Origin: Antedon mediterranea
Lineage: Eukaryota > Echinodermata > Crinoidea > Comatulida > Antedonidae
NCBI RefSeq assembly: GCF_964355755.1
Contig: NC_092671.1
Location: forward strand, 33,685,304-33,749,303
Reading direction: 5' to 3'
Length of the DNA stretch: 64,000 bases
Below the pieces are notes generated by a model. The model saw nothing but the letters and a program-made list of their open reading frames with translations, had not been told where the DNA came from and did no database searches. Positions 22,550 through 33,906 of the stretch are shown one piece after another. A program made the position numbers and the translations under genes. Each line of letters starts with the position of its first letter. Positions within the stretch are counted from its first letter, which is position 1.

Positions 22550-24337
22550 CTGATACAACAAGTAGAAAAGAGAAAAGTCCACGTGCTTAACATAGCAAAT
22601 GTTGCGAACAAATGATTATTGTAAAAATCTAATAATTCATAACATTTTGAAATACTAATAGGGATCGAGCAATACCAAAATGAATTTAGGAAAATCACTT
22701 TTTCATTTTATGTCTCAGTTCACCTACCTATAATTTCAAATTTTCCTTGAAGCAGGATAAAGGGAAAATCATTAGTGTAACATTTATAGTACAACAAGAT
22801 AAGATTCTTAACCCTAATATAATTTGCATGTGGTAAAAACGACATCTGAATTAATTGTATGTACACCGGTGCACCGCGGTGCTGGTGCTGTACGGCGTGG
22901 AAGGCGTACAGCACCAGCAGATATTTGATTGACCAATCATAATCGTCAGTTTTGACGATCCATCACGTCGTACTTGGTAAAAATGCAAAAGATCAGCTAC
23001 CGCTTGACGCACCAAAGTAGGTGAAACTCAAAAAAGAAATTCCAACCAATCATGACGCGATGAAATATTCAAGTTGCTTGTGATTTGTAAACTCACTTAA
23101 TAGGATAATTTTACCACATCCTTTCGTAGGTTTGCAATATTCTGTTCCAACTGCATTTAAAAAAAATTATTTATGCCTACGCACCATCATCCCGAAGGAT
23201 TCCGCGAGTGAGAGCTATTTAGAGGGTTAGGTCGTTCAGTTACATATAGGCATATTACCATTCTTAATCTTTAATCATTCACTTGTTGTTATATTTCATT
23301 CCAACTTTCTGTCAAGATGCAAAATAATGGTCTATAATTTATTTATTTATTTTTTAAATTTTATTAATTTCGGCAAACACATAATACAGACATAACAATA
23401 CAAAAAATAGCTAGATTGCGCCAAGGAGCGGCAAAAGATGCCAATTACCATTATTATTATTATTATCGTTATTATTATCATTTTTGTTATTTTTTATTGT
23501 TGTTGTTATTGTTGTTATTGTTCAGGTCAATGTTTTTTTATTCAATTCTACTAAATGTATGCTAAAATAAATTATGAAATAATTTTTTTTTCAGTTTTTA
23601 TTTTTGAGTGTCTCTATTTCTTCCACCTACCTATTCCGTAGCCTTCTCCTATTCTTCCAACTCCGATACCACCTATTGGAAATATTTCTGTAAAGGTAAA
23701 TTGAAAAATCATTACTGTATACAGTAATTGAAAAATTTGACAAAATATATTGTCTTTATGTAGTTTCACATTTTTAACATATGTCGATAATTATTTATAC
23801 TACTTAGGAGTTTGGTTTGCTATTGTATTACATTTTAACACTGTTCTTTTTGACTGATTTATTGCAATGTTTTTTTCCTACTCACCTCCATCCCGGCGAA
23901 TTCTGCTACCATGCTCTGAAATGTAATAAAATAAGAACACACACGATCATGTATGCTTCACTGTTATTTTTTAAACATTCTGTTATTATGTTAAATAATG
24001 GCGTATACTTATTTTGTTCCTTTAATATGTTATCCACTTTTACATAGTTACTGAAGTGAGGTTTTCTATTTTCTTTTATAATATGCTCTAATTAAATTAT
24101 TTGGTCTTTATGAATTATGTTGCTGATAAAAAATAACGTTGTATTAAGATGATCGTCATCACTGGTATGACCTGAAATGCAGTACATTATGGAAGTTAAA
24201 GGCAGCCATGTTGTGCAACATGACGATGATTCTGGGGAAGGAGGTTATGCGAGATTGGTTTTTAAGGTTAGGTTTTAGTTACCTAAATCTAATGCCAGAA
24301 AGTTAGGCTTATGGCCAGGTATAATTTATATTTTCAG

Positions 24338-24385
<48 letters not shown>

Positions 24386-27300
24386 CATACTGTAAATTAT
24401 AGAAACAGTGCTCATATTCGGAACATGATCTCATAATCGCGTCGAGCATAACTCATTGGCGAAAGTTCCGTATTTTTTAGTTGTATGAAAAAATGTCTCT
24501 GGCTGGATTCGAACCTGCAACCTCTCGCTTACAGGGCGAGTATCATACCACTAGACCACAGAGCCATGTATGGTATTATCACAGATTTTCACCCACCAGA
24601 TACATTCTCTCATACAACAAACGCCCTCACAATCAGTGGAGGCTTAACAAGTCAGAATAAATTCCAACTTTAATTCGCAACGGTTTTTTAAATAATATTG
24701 TGTATATGTAAATCAATGATGTTGCGTAGCACTGTGTAAATTATATATAAATCATACTGTAAATTATAGAAACAGTGCTCATATTCGGAACATGATCTCA
24801 TAATCGCGTCGAGCATAACTCATTGGCGAAAGTTCCGTATTTTTTAGTTGTATGAAAAAATGTCTCTGGCTGGATTCGAACCTGCAACCTCTCGCTTACA
24901 GGGCGAGTATCATACCACTAGACCACAGAGCCATGTATGGTATTATCACAGATTTTCACCCACCAGATACATTCTCTCATACAACAAACGCCCTCACAAT
25001 CAGTGGAGGCTGAGATCATGTTCCGAATATGAGCACTGTTTCTATAATTTACAGTATGATTTATATATAATTTACACAGTGCTACGCAACATCATTGATT
25101 TACATATACACAATATTATTTAAAAAACCGTTGCGAATTAAAGTTGGAATTTATTCTGACTTGTTAAGCCTCCACTGATTGTGAGGGCGTTTGTTGTATG
25201 AGAGAATGTATCTGGTGGGTGAAAATCTGTGATAATACCATACATGGCTCTGTGGTCTAGTGGTATGATACTCGCCCTGTAAGCGAGAGGTTGCAGGTTC
25301 GAATCCAGCCAGAGACATTTTTTCATACAACTAAAAAATACGGAACTTTCGCCAATGAGTTATGCTCGACGCGATTATGAGATCATGTTCCGAATATGAG
25401 CACTGTTTTTATAATTTACAGTATGATTTATATATAATTTACACAGTGCTACGCAACATCATTGATTTACATATACACAATATTATTTAAAAAACCGTTG
25501 CGAATTAAAGTTGGAATTTATTCTGACTTGTTAAGCCTCCACTGATTGTGAGGGCGTTTGTTGTATGAGAGAATGTATCTGGTGGGTGAAAATCTGTGAT
25601 AATACCATACATGGCTCTGTGGTCTAGTGGTATGATACTCGCCCTGTAAGCGAGAGGTTGCAGGTTCGAATCCAGCCAGAGACATTTTTTCATACAACTA
25701 AAAAATACGGAACTTTCGCCAATGAGTTATGCTCGACGCGATTATGAGATCATGTTCCGAATATGAGCACTGTTTCTATAATTTACAGTATGATTTATAT
25801 ATAATTTACACAGTGCTACGCAACATCATTGATTTACATATACACAATATTATTTAAAAAACCGTTGCGAATTAAAGTTGGAATTTATTCTGACTTGTTA
25901 AGCCTTCACTGATTGTGAGGGCGTTTGTTGTATGAGAGAATGTATCTGGTGGGTGAAAATCTGTGATAATACCATACATGGCTCTGTGGTCTAGTGGTAT
26001 GATACTCGCCCTGTAAGCGAGAGGTTGCAGGTTCGAATCCAGCCAGAGACATTTTTTCATACAACTAAAAAATACGGAACTTTCGCCAATGAGTTATGCT
26101 CGACGCGATTATGAGATCATGTTCTGAATATGAGCACTGTTTCTATAATTTACAGTATGATTTATATATAATTTACACAGTGCTACGCAACATCATTGAT
26201 TTACATATACACAATATTATTTAAAAAACCGTTGCGAATTAAAGTTGGAATTTATTCTGACTTGTTAAGCCTCCACTGATTGTGAGGGCGTTTGTTGTAT
26301 GAGAGAATGTATCTGGTGGGTGAAAATCTGTGATAATACCATACATGGCTCTGTGGTCTAGTGGTATGATACTCGCCCTGTAAGCGAGAGGTTGCAGGTT
26401 CGAATCCAGCCAGAGACATTTTTTCATACAACTAAAAAATACGGAACTTTCGCCAATGAGTTATGCTCGACGCGATTATGAGATCATGTTCCGAATATGA
26501 GCACTGTTTCTATAATTTACAGTATGATTTATATATAATTTACACAGTGCTACGCAACATCATTGATTTACATATACACAATATATATATATATATATAC
26601 TGAAAATGATGGTGGAGGAGGAGGAAGTTATCTATTGCATTTAATATTATTATAACACATTACAAAATGACTCTAACTTTTATACTTTAATCAATTTAAC
26701 TTACCGTTAGCGTTATTTACAACAGGAATATGGACACATTAATTATAGATTATTAGTTCCAAGTCATTAAAAAACATAATATGGATCGAACAAATACTGA
26801 AATGTATTCACTTTTTCAGTTTGTATTTTTCTTTCTTCAACCTACCAATTCGGTTAACTCCCTTTTGACCTCCTCTTCCTTGGAATATCTCTGTAAAGAA
26901 TTGAAAAAGACGTTGCCTAAATTGAAACATTTGACAATATACATTGACTTTATTGTGTTTTCCTATGTATTTGTCACATTTCTACATAGCTATGTTGATA
27001 ATTCGTTATACTATTTAGGAGTAGGTTTGCAAATTTATTACATTTTAACGCTGTTCTTTTTGACTGTTTTATTGCAATGTTTTATTCCTACTCACCTCCA
27101 TCCCGACGAATTCTGCTACCATGTTCTTCTGAAATGCAATAAAACAAGAATACACACGATCAAGTATGCTTCACTATCATTTTTTAAACATTCTGTTATG
27201 GTGCCAAATAATGGCCTATAATTAGTTTGTTCCTTCATTATGTTATCCACTTGTACATAGTTACTGAAGTGAGGTTTTCTATTTTCTTTTATAATATGCT

Positions 27301-29806
27301 ATAATTAAATTGATTGGTCTTTATGTAGTCTGTTGCTGAAGAAAAATAACGTTGTATCAAGATGATCGTCATCACTGGTATGACCTAAAATGCAGTAGGC
27401 CTACATTATGGAAGTTAAAGGCAGCCATGATGTGCAACATGGCGATGGTTCTGGAAAAGGAGGTTATGTGAGATGGGTTTTTAGGTTAGGAGTTTAGTTA
27501 CTAAAGCTAAGGCCGTAAAGATAGGCTTATGGCCAATAGATACGGTATAGTATACGTTTTTATGCAGATTATTATGGAGGAGGAAGTTAGTTGGTGCATT
27601 TAATTATTATGATAACGCATTGCAACATAACGCTAACTTTTATACGTTATTTGATAACATACCGTTAGCGTTATTTACAATAGGATTATTAACACATTAA
27701 TTATAGATTATTAGTTCCAAGTCATTAAAAAAAATATATAATGGATCGAAGAAATACTGAAATGAATTCATTTTTTTCAGTTTGTATTTTTCTTTCTTCA
27801 ACCTACCAATTCGGTTAACTCCCTTTTGACCTCCTCTTCCTTGGAATATCTCTGTAAAGAATTGAAAAAAAACCTGTATTTAATTGAAACATTTGACAAT
27901 ATACATTGACTTTATAGTATTTTCCTATGTATTTGTCACATTTCTACATAGCTATGTCGATAATTGTTTATACTATTTAGGAGTAGGTTTGCAAATTTAT
28001 TACATTTTAACGCTGCTCTTTTTGACTGTTTTATTGCAATGTTTTATTCCTACTCACCTCCATCCCGACGAATTCTGCTACCATGTTCTTCTGAAATGCA
28101 ATAAAACAAGAATACACACGATCATGTATGCTTCACTATCATTTTTTAAACATTCTGTTATGGTGCCAAATAATGGCCTATAATTAGTTTGTTCCTTTAT
28201 TATGTTATCCACTTGTACATAGTTACTGAAGTGAGGTTTTCTATTTTCTTTTATAATATGCTATAATTAAATTGATTGGTCTTTATGTAGTCTGTTGCTG
28301 AAGAAAAATAACGTTGTATCAAGATGATCGTCATCACTGGTATGACCTAAAATGCAGTAGGCCTACATTATGGAAGTTAAAGGCAGCCATGATGTGCAAC
28401 ATGGCGATGGTTCTGGAAAAGGAGGTTTTGTGAGATGGGTTTTTAGGTTAATAGGAGTTTAGTTACTAAAGCTAAGGCCGTAAAGATAGGCTTATGGCCA
28501 ATAGATACGGTATAGTATACGTTTTTATGCAGATTATTATGGAAGAGGAAGTTAGTTGGTGTATTTAATTATTATGATAAGGCATTGCAACATAACTCTC
28601 TCTTTTATACGTTATTTGATAACATACCGTTAGCGTTATTTACAATAGGAATATTAACACATTAATTGTAGATTATCCCCCCAAAAAAATAATTATAGAT
28701 CATTAGTTCAAAGTCATTTTAAAATATTAATATGGATCGAGCAATACTGAAATGAATTCACTTTTTCAGTTTATGTTTGATTGTTTCTCTTTCTTCTACC
28801 TACCAATTCCGAAACCTCCTCCACCTCTTTCTGGAATTATCTCTGTAAAGATAAATTTAAAAACCGTTACTGTAATTGACAACATTTGACAAAATGTATT
28901 GGTTTTATTTGTTTTTGCTGTATTTGTCGACAAGTCTACATAGTTTGTCGATAATTATTTAAACTACTTTTTGCAGTAGGTTTGCAATTTTATTACATTT
29001 TAACAATGTTATTTTTTTGCTGTCTTTATTGCAATGTTTTATCTCTAGCCACCTTCATGCCAACGGATTTTGCTACCATGGTGTGAAATGTAATAAAGGA
29101 ATACGTTGTCATGTAGGATGGCTTAAAATAACTAAAGAATACCACTTACTTTCTATATTTTTACCGAAGACAGACTCAGCATAGAAACACAAAACTACCG
29201 GTACTAAAAATATAACCACCAACAATTGGAAGCTTCTGTAAAATAAAGAAAAAAGACTACTTGGTAATTGGGTGGAATGGTAGCGGTTTGGAAGAGGTTT
29301 TGACATAGATATTCTATACACAGGAAGGTAACTATTTACTAATTGTAATTGTTTTCATTGTAATTTTTTTATTTATTTATTTTTTCCAATTTTTAATTGT
29401 TACATAGGACATCACATTTTAAAGCTTTGCTTATGGTGATGCCCGATTCAATCAATCGATATATAACTTTTGCTTAAAACCATGTTCAACTGTAGGCCGT
29501 TGCCAATATACAGTAATCTCCTTAAACACTGCTACTTTTAATACTTACAATATTATATGTTTTCATCTTTTCCATTGATTGTAAACCTCTAATTAAACTT
29601 TCCTGTATTTTATTATTCAACTTCTGTTTCCAATAATATTCAATATAAACAATTAATTTTTATTTTTATCATTACTGTAAATAATCATTGTATATATTTT
29701 GTAATTAATATTTATATTGGTCTTGTTTTTTTGTAAAAATCTACTGTAATATTATATCTTATTGTGGTTACCATTATAAGAAATGTACGATTGATTGAAT
29801 AAAGTT

Positions 29807-29859
<53 letters not shown>

Positions 29860-30598
29860 ACCAATCGGCTAACTAAACAACACCAGATTTGGTGCCGATT
29901 ACTTTCCTTACTCCCTGAATGTATAAAGTTGCATTAATTATCTAAACATACAGTAGTAGTTATTTTGTGCTTGAGAAACCAAGCTTAAAGCTCTCTTGAG
30001 CTTATTTTGAGTTTTCCCATCTTTGTATATTTTAAGGCGCGATTTACCGAATTTAGCCCTTACGTAAATTTATATATAGATACTTATCAAGTGTGATGCA
30101 TTGTGAATGAATTAACAATATGTCTAAATGCGCATGCGATTGCCTACATAAGCAAATTGAACAAAATGTTAATTCAATTTTGCAATTAACACCAAACAAG
30201 CTATTGAATATATGAAAAAGTTTATATAAAAAAATAATGTAATTATAAATTCAATGGCAAATTGATGATGTTGGTATTAGTGGCTGGATCTCAATGGAGA
30301 TACAAACTAAGATAAGCGAAAAGCGAAATCAAAACGTAAAAAAGTTAAAAAGTAAAACTAGAGTACAATTAGCAGATAAAATAATAGATTTTATGTATAT
30401 AATAATTATAATAAATATTTATTTAAAAAAGTAATATAATTATTTATATAGTACCCGCCTTTATAACAGTAGTCCATTACAAATAGAAGATTTATATTAG
30501 AAACCTCTAGGTCGGCAATCCATTCAAAGTCAATAGTTTACCTACAAATACTTAAAGCAGATTACGTAATCGAAAATTACTTACAGTTTACTTGACAT
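22511..30598 (-). CDS. Micro-exon peptide-precursor gene, locus C (glycine-rich)
   Basis: Exons in transcript order: 30585-30598 start (MSSK plus CT); 29150-29235 signal; [29053-29082 HGSKIRWHE, acceptor destroyed]; 28804-28842 IIPERGGGGFGI; 28058-28090 EHGSRIRRDG; 27807-27851 IFQGRGGQKGVNRI; 27096-27128 EHGSRIRRDG; 26846-26890 IFQGRGGQKGVNRI; 23886-23915 HGSRIRRDG; 23631-23687 IFPIGGIGVGRIGEGYGI; 22728-22745 KFEII; 22511-22549 IPGALMNTNFES (GC donor). All are phase 1-1 after the signal, and split codons give L, K, E or G with no stop. Three R-I-R-R sites would release Gly-rich peptides. The 27807/28058 pair and the 26846/27096 pair lie in two near-identical 950-bp tandem blocks. A tRNA array fills the intron between 26846 and 23915. 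The terminal exon was not found. Function is unknown. Confidence 0.65.
22728..22745 (-). CDS. 18-nt micro-exon KFEII
   Basis: The acceptor is ctgcttcaag and the donor gtaggt, the donor form used by the other glycine-rich exons of locus C. It is phase 1-1. The acceptor AAG is weaker than CAG. If real, it is the shortest internal exon in the window. Confidence 0.4.
   Translation of the reverse strand, partial: ENLKL
22880..22919. repeat. GC-rich hairpin, 15-bp stem
   Basis: TGCTGGTGCTGTACG and CGTACAGCACCAGCA are exact complements separated by 10 bases. A second small hairpin (ATCGTCA-GTTT-TGACGAT) follows at 22943. Both lie in the intron between 22745 and 23631 of locus C. The stem stands out from its AT-rich surroundings; a structured RNA or a MITE remnant is possible. 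Confidence 0.6.
24495..24565 (-). tRNA. tRNA-like, anticodon TGT (array copy 1)
   Basis: The 71-nt sequence starts GGCTCTGTGGTCTAGTGG and ends AATCCAGCCAGAGAC. Anticodon arm CTCGC-CCTGTAA-GCGAG; T arm GCAGG-TTCGAAT-CCAGC. A and B box words are present. Position 33 is C instead of the near-universal T, and there are mismatches at 2-71 and 51-63. The body resembles tRNA-Pro, the anticodon would read Thr ACA. Probably tRNA-derived; function uncertain. Confidence 0.6.
24862..24932 (-). tRNA. tRNA-like, anticodon TGT (array copy 2)
   Basis: Identical in sequence to copy 1 by eye, same orientation, 367 bp away. It forms the left side of the head-to-head junction. Confidence 0.6.
25246..25316 (+). 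tRNA. tRNA-like, anticodon TGT (array copy 3)
   Basis: First of the four rightward copies. Same cloverleaf and same C33. It is followed by ATTTTTTC, a T run that could terminate RNA polymerase III. Confidence 0.6.
25613..25683 (+). tRNA. tRNA-like, anticodon TGT (array copy 4)
   Basis: Exactly 367 bp after copy 3, with the same sequence and the same T-run trailer. Confidence 0.6.
25980..26050 (+). tRNA. tRNA-like, anticodon TGT (array copy 5)
   Basis: Exactly 367 bp after copy 4. The unit around it differs by a single base in the leader (CCTTCACTG for CCTCCACTG), while the tRNA part is unchanged. Confidence 0.6.
26347..26417 (+). tRNA. tRNA-like, anticodon TGT (array copy 6)
   Basis: The last copy, 367 bp after copy 5, and close to the right TA tract and inverted end of the array. 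Confidence 0.6.
26700..26725 (-). pseudogene. Decayed micro-exon relic (also at about 27662 and 28624)
   Basis: AATAACGCTAACG followed by gtaagt resembles the 3' end of the exons AACGCTGAAG-gtaagt of loci B and E, but no AG acceptor lies upstream. The two sister copies near 27662 and 28624 end in gtatgt. They suggest that locus C once had an NAE-type exon in each repeated block. Confidence 0.3.
29053..29082 (-). pseudogene. Dead cleavage micro-exon HGSKIRWHE in locus C
   Basis: Homologous to the HGSRIRRDG exons, but the acceptor reads ttcac instead of ttcag, the donor is gtggct, and the motif has become K-I-R-W. The splice site and the basic site have decayed together, which is what relaxed selection would give. 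Confidence 0.55.
29150..29235 (-). CDS. Signal-peptide exon of locus C
   Basis: Between ttttacag and gtaagt the 86-nt exon reads SFQLLVVIFLVPVVLCFYAE then SVFGKNIE. The hydrophobic core is followed by a likely cleavage region at FYA-ES. Entry phase 2, exit phase 1. FQLLVVIF aligns with LQTLVVVF of locus B and MKSLVVVF of locus E. Confidence 0.7.
29809..29854. repeat. (TA)n microsatellite after AATAAA
   Basis: About 23 TA units follow GAATAAAGTTCACA (AATAAA at 29798-29803). The arrangement suggests the 3' end of a plus-strand retroposed transcript covering about 29340-29808, but no coding part was recognised. Confidence 0.6.
30035..30082 (-). mobile_element. 5'-end fragment of the Helitron-like family
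   Basis: On the minus strand it reads TATCTATATATAAATTTACG then TAAGGGCTAAATTCGGTAAA, matching the first 45 bases of the elements at 32474 and 45432. Similarity stops after CGCGCCTTA. No 3' hairpin was found to its left. Confidence 0.5.
30585..30598 (-). CDS. Start exon of locus C
   Basis: ATGTCAAGTAAACT is followed by gtaagt. Fourteen bases leave CT, which joins A of the signal exon to give Leu (MSSK-L-SFQLLVV). The phase and codon at the join match locus B, where the join is also Leu. Intron 1 would be 1.35 kb. Confidence 0.5.
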
Positions 30599-31341
30599 GA
30601 CTGTACAAGAATACTGCTTACATGTAGTGAATCAGATTCAAATAAAAACAATATTCACGTCCACATCGATGATGGAATTGATATTTTATGAAAAAAGTGA
30701 CATTTGCCATTTCAAAAAGTGCTTTTGATTTCATAAAACGTTTTAAAATAATTTATAAAAAGATGAGATAACTTACGTCTGTGGACATATTACCATTTAT
30801 TTCCATAAATCTACTTTGTGATTTTTAATCCTCATTGTTAAGCTATTCATATAATAAAACACACCTGTTAGTAACGTTGTTTTTTATGGAGAATATATAA
30901 TAGAATTTATACAGTAATATATTGACTTGACTTTCTCTAAGCATATTAATGGTTACGATGTTAGTTTTCTTTTTCGTGTATTGACAGTGAGCACTTGTTT
31001 ACGTAATGACATTTAAACCAACGATAATGTAGAATTGTAACTATTTCTTTAAAAGAAATGTATGATTCATAATTATTTAATAAATTAATAATAATCCCAT
31101 TTATATGTTGCATTAACAAAAATATTTATTGTATTTTAAATAGTTGTGGAAGAGATATACATCGGCGTTGTAGCTTCAACAAAAATATTCAAAGTTTTAC
31201 AGAAGATGGGCCTTACTTTACTAAAAACACATTTGATTTGCAAATTATTTACTTTTACTGTTTTTTTTTGCATTATATTTTAATTAATAATTAATCAAAA
31301 TTACACATTTTTGGTTTTATAATATTATTAGTTACACCCGG

Positions 31342-31449
31342 CTTGTTCATGGAATACGGGAAATATCTACGTTCTGGCTCAATATTCCAATAAGCCGAAT
31401 GGATTATGGAACCAGGACGTAGATATTTCCCGTATTTCGTAAGAACAAG
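31342..31449. mobile_element. Foldback MITE
   Basis: CTTGTTCATGGAATACGGGA then AATATCTACGTTCTGG at the left is inverted at the right (CCAGGACGTAGATATTTCCC then GTATTTCGTAAGAACAAG). The arms are about 38 bp in a 108-bp element. Confidence 0.65.
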
Positions 31450-32022
31450 CATGTTGCAACGATTTTATCTCTTATTGCATACTTATAGCGTTTATCTTTT
31501 TATGTAAATCCACAAGTAATTATATGAAAAAAATAATGTGTTTGTATTTGGTGTTACCTAACCCGAGGAGGTATACTGATTCGATATATGAATTATAAAC
31601 ATTTGTATTGCATTACCAATTTTCAAACGTCTGTCGTTATTTCTGATTACCACTTTTTCGTTGAACTCCATAAAAATGCATAAAAAAACATTAATCAAGT
31701 AAAATAAATAATAAATAACTAAGCGAAATAAAAGCAAAACCTACACGTTCAGAAACAAACGATTCATATAATACTACTGTATTTCTAGTAGGCCTATGTC
31801 TAATTATATTCAGATTACGGAAGAATTTAATAACGCTTATTAAAAAAAATATATTTTAAGTGTTCATATGTTTTCTGATCTTATGAAGAAAGCCCAGTTG
31901 ATTTTAAAGATGTTAAGTAACATAAAATAAAACCATTACTATTAAAACTGAAAAACAAGTACAATAGGCATAATATTGAACTATTCATATTGTTATTGTT
32001 ACTTTGATTTACTGCGTTTCAG

Positions 32023-32049
32023 ACCGTGAGAGAATCCGTCGGCAAACAT
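32023..32049 (+). CDS. Orphan cleavage micro-exon RERIRRQT
   Basis: After gcgtttcag, the 27-nt exon reads RERIRRQT in phase 1-1 with donor gtgtgt. It matches YDRIRRQA of loci A and D in length, phase and R-I-R-R. A partner-like acceptor at about 32138 (tttgtttcac) is broken. It lies upstream of the locus D signal exon, so it belongs to a separate, mostly lost plus-strand copy or to an unseen gene. Confidence 0.45.
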
Positions 32050-32473
32050 GTGTGTAATTTAACTAAACTTGTTATTTAGATAAAACCAGACGAAATATAA
32101 CGTTTCAAAGTATTCATGTATTCTGTTCGGCTCTTTGTTTCACTTTCTAAAAAAAAGTAGATTAGATTAATTGATGAAAATAAAACCATGTTATTATTGG
32201 TATAAAAAAAAGAGAAAACGTCATGTGTTAAACCTTTGAAAATGGTAACCATCATTTTATTAAACAGTTTTATTGCGTCGATTTAATGGTTTTTAGGGTA
32301 GATAACAGATTGATTAAAATAGTATAAGTTTATATAAAACTGAATCACCAATTTATTTTATTAAAAGCTGATGTCAAAAACTTCGTACTGCAGCGTTCCT
32401 ATTATTATGTCAACTAAACTGTAAGTATATATCATATTCTAGTGACAATATCCAATATCCAATATCACTATTA

Positions 32474-33906
32474 TCTATATATAAATTTACGTAAGGGCAA
32501 AATTCGATAAACTCGGTTAATTAGAATTATAGAATTTTTACTCGATGGTATATAAAGTTGGTTCATACTTTCGGTACTGATTTTAACCATCTGATATAAC
32601 CCTGTTTACTAATTAAATTGAGTTAGGTAATTAGTTATTGACGATTAAAACGAATTTAGGTTCAACGATTTACCCCCAAATAGGGGTGTTTTCCGATCGT
32701 GGTATACACTGTCTAATGGATGTCCATCTTGAAAAATACCCGCCACAAAAATGCGAGGAGGTTTCGCATTTTCCTATCTCCTCCTACGATAATTGTTTTT
32801 AATAGCTGAAAACTGGTTGAACAGCTAGAGTACAGCTTCATAATGTTGAAGACAGGCCGATTTTCTTTAAAAAAATACTATTTTGATAGATTTAATATAC
32901 GATTATACAAATGTATTGATTTGATTGAGTTTGGTTTAACACAAGTAGGTACATTTATGAGCCCTTGGTTTAACACATATGGTAGGTAAATATATGGGCC
33001 CTTTGAGAATAAACTTGCAATACTTTGACAATACTGTAAATACCTATTAACTATTTTTGGTCGTCATTTGAATCGAACATTTCTTACTGTGAATGTTCAT
33101 ACTGTTAGATGTAATATAAAAATATATACAAATAAACTTTATTACTGAGATTGTGGTTAGGCTCTACTGATATATAAACACATTATTATATACAAATAAA
33201 CTTTATACTAACAGTTCCTTCTCAACGTTTGTATTAATTAATAATTACCAATAATATAAACGTCGTAGTGGTGTATCGTGACATGTACTTTGATATTTCA
33301 ATCGATTATGACAGTGACAGTTTTAACAAAGTATTAAATCGCAAATGTTTTACTTTATTTAGAGGTATATTATTTATAGGCCTATAAAACATGAAAAAAA
33401 TATTTCGTTACTGAGTGGATAAAGAATATATTTAAAAATTGTTCCTCTTTGTACCTTTCCGCTTTCCCATCCCTCAACCCTAATTTTACATACAAAACAC
33501 AAATTGGGTTTCTTTAAATGAGTCCAAATCAAAAATTTGAACTCATTTTGTGATAAGTTTCTCCTTCGGAAGTAATTCCCAGGGTGCTAATTTTAGTTGA
33601 CTACATAAATCATCGTATCTATTTATTCGTTTCTGTAAACGGCAATGTATTATAGTCCTGCGGTACGTACATTTGAAATCGCCAGTTTTGTTACGCTGAA
33701 ATTACTGTGTATTCGAGAACCATCTGTGGGCACGACCTAGATGGTACGCGAGCGATCGTGTCTATTTATTCGTTTCTGTAAACGGCAATGTATTATAGTC
33801 CTGCGGTACGTACATTTGAAATCGCCAGTTTTGTTACGCTGAAATTACTCAGTATTCGAGAACCATCTGTGGGAACGACCTAGAGCGAAGCGAACGTACC
33901 ATCTAG
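32474..33906 (+). mobile_element. Helitron-like non-autonomous element, copy 1
   Basis: Starts TCTATATATAAATTTACG after ...ATTA and ends GTACCATCTAG before TTAG, that is 5'-TC and 3'-CTAG between A and T. The last 150 bp are tandemly duplicated (33620-33760 and 33762-33906), each with TCGTTTCTGTAAACGGCAAT and GAGAACCATCTGTGGG. The first copy keeps the hairpin arm CTAGATGGTACGCGAGCGA. No Rep/helicase frame was seen. Confidence 0.65.

Larger units (their letters stand above)
24330..26612. repeat. Head-to-head array of six tRNA-like units, flanked by inverted TA tracts
   Basis: A unit of about 367 bp (…CCGTTGCGAATTAAAG…, tRNA-like sequence, …AAAATACGGAACTTTCGCC…) occurs six times. Units 1-2 point left and units 3-6 point right, so most of the block is a large imperfect palindrome centred near 25030. 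The outer ends are TTTTCAGTATAATATATA and TATATATACTGAAAA, an inverted repeat. The tandem 27-29 kb introns have a related site without the array, so it is an insertion in an intron of locus C. Frames with KCLWLDSNLQPLAYR or LAGFEPATSRLQ are antisense readings of the tRNA. Confidence 0.85.

Noticed and set aside
24485-26427. Repeated 62-residue frame KCLWLDSNLQPLAYRAS and LAGFEPATSRLQ
   Set aside because: It is the antisense translation of the tRNA-like sequences, a well-known false protein call.
30740-30780. Minus-strand MEINGNMSTD followed by gtaagt as an alternative start exon of locus C
   Set aside because: It ends in phase 0 and cannot join the signal exon, which needs phase 2. It could be a 5' UTR exon, but there is no evidence.
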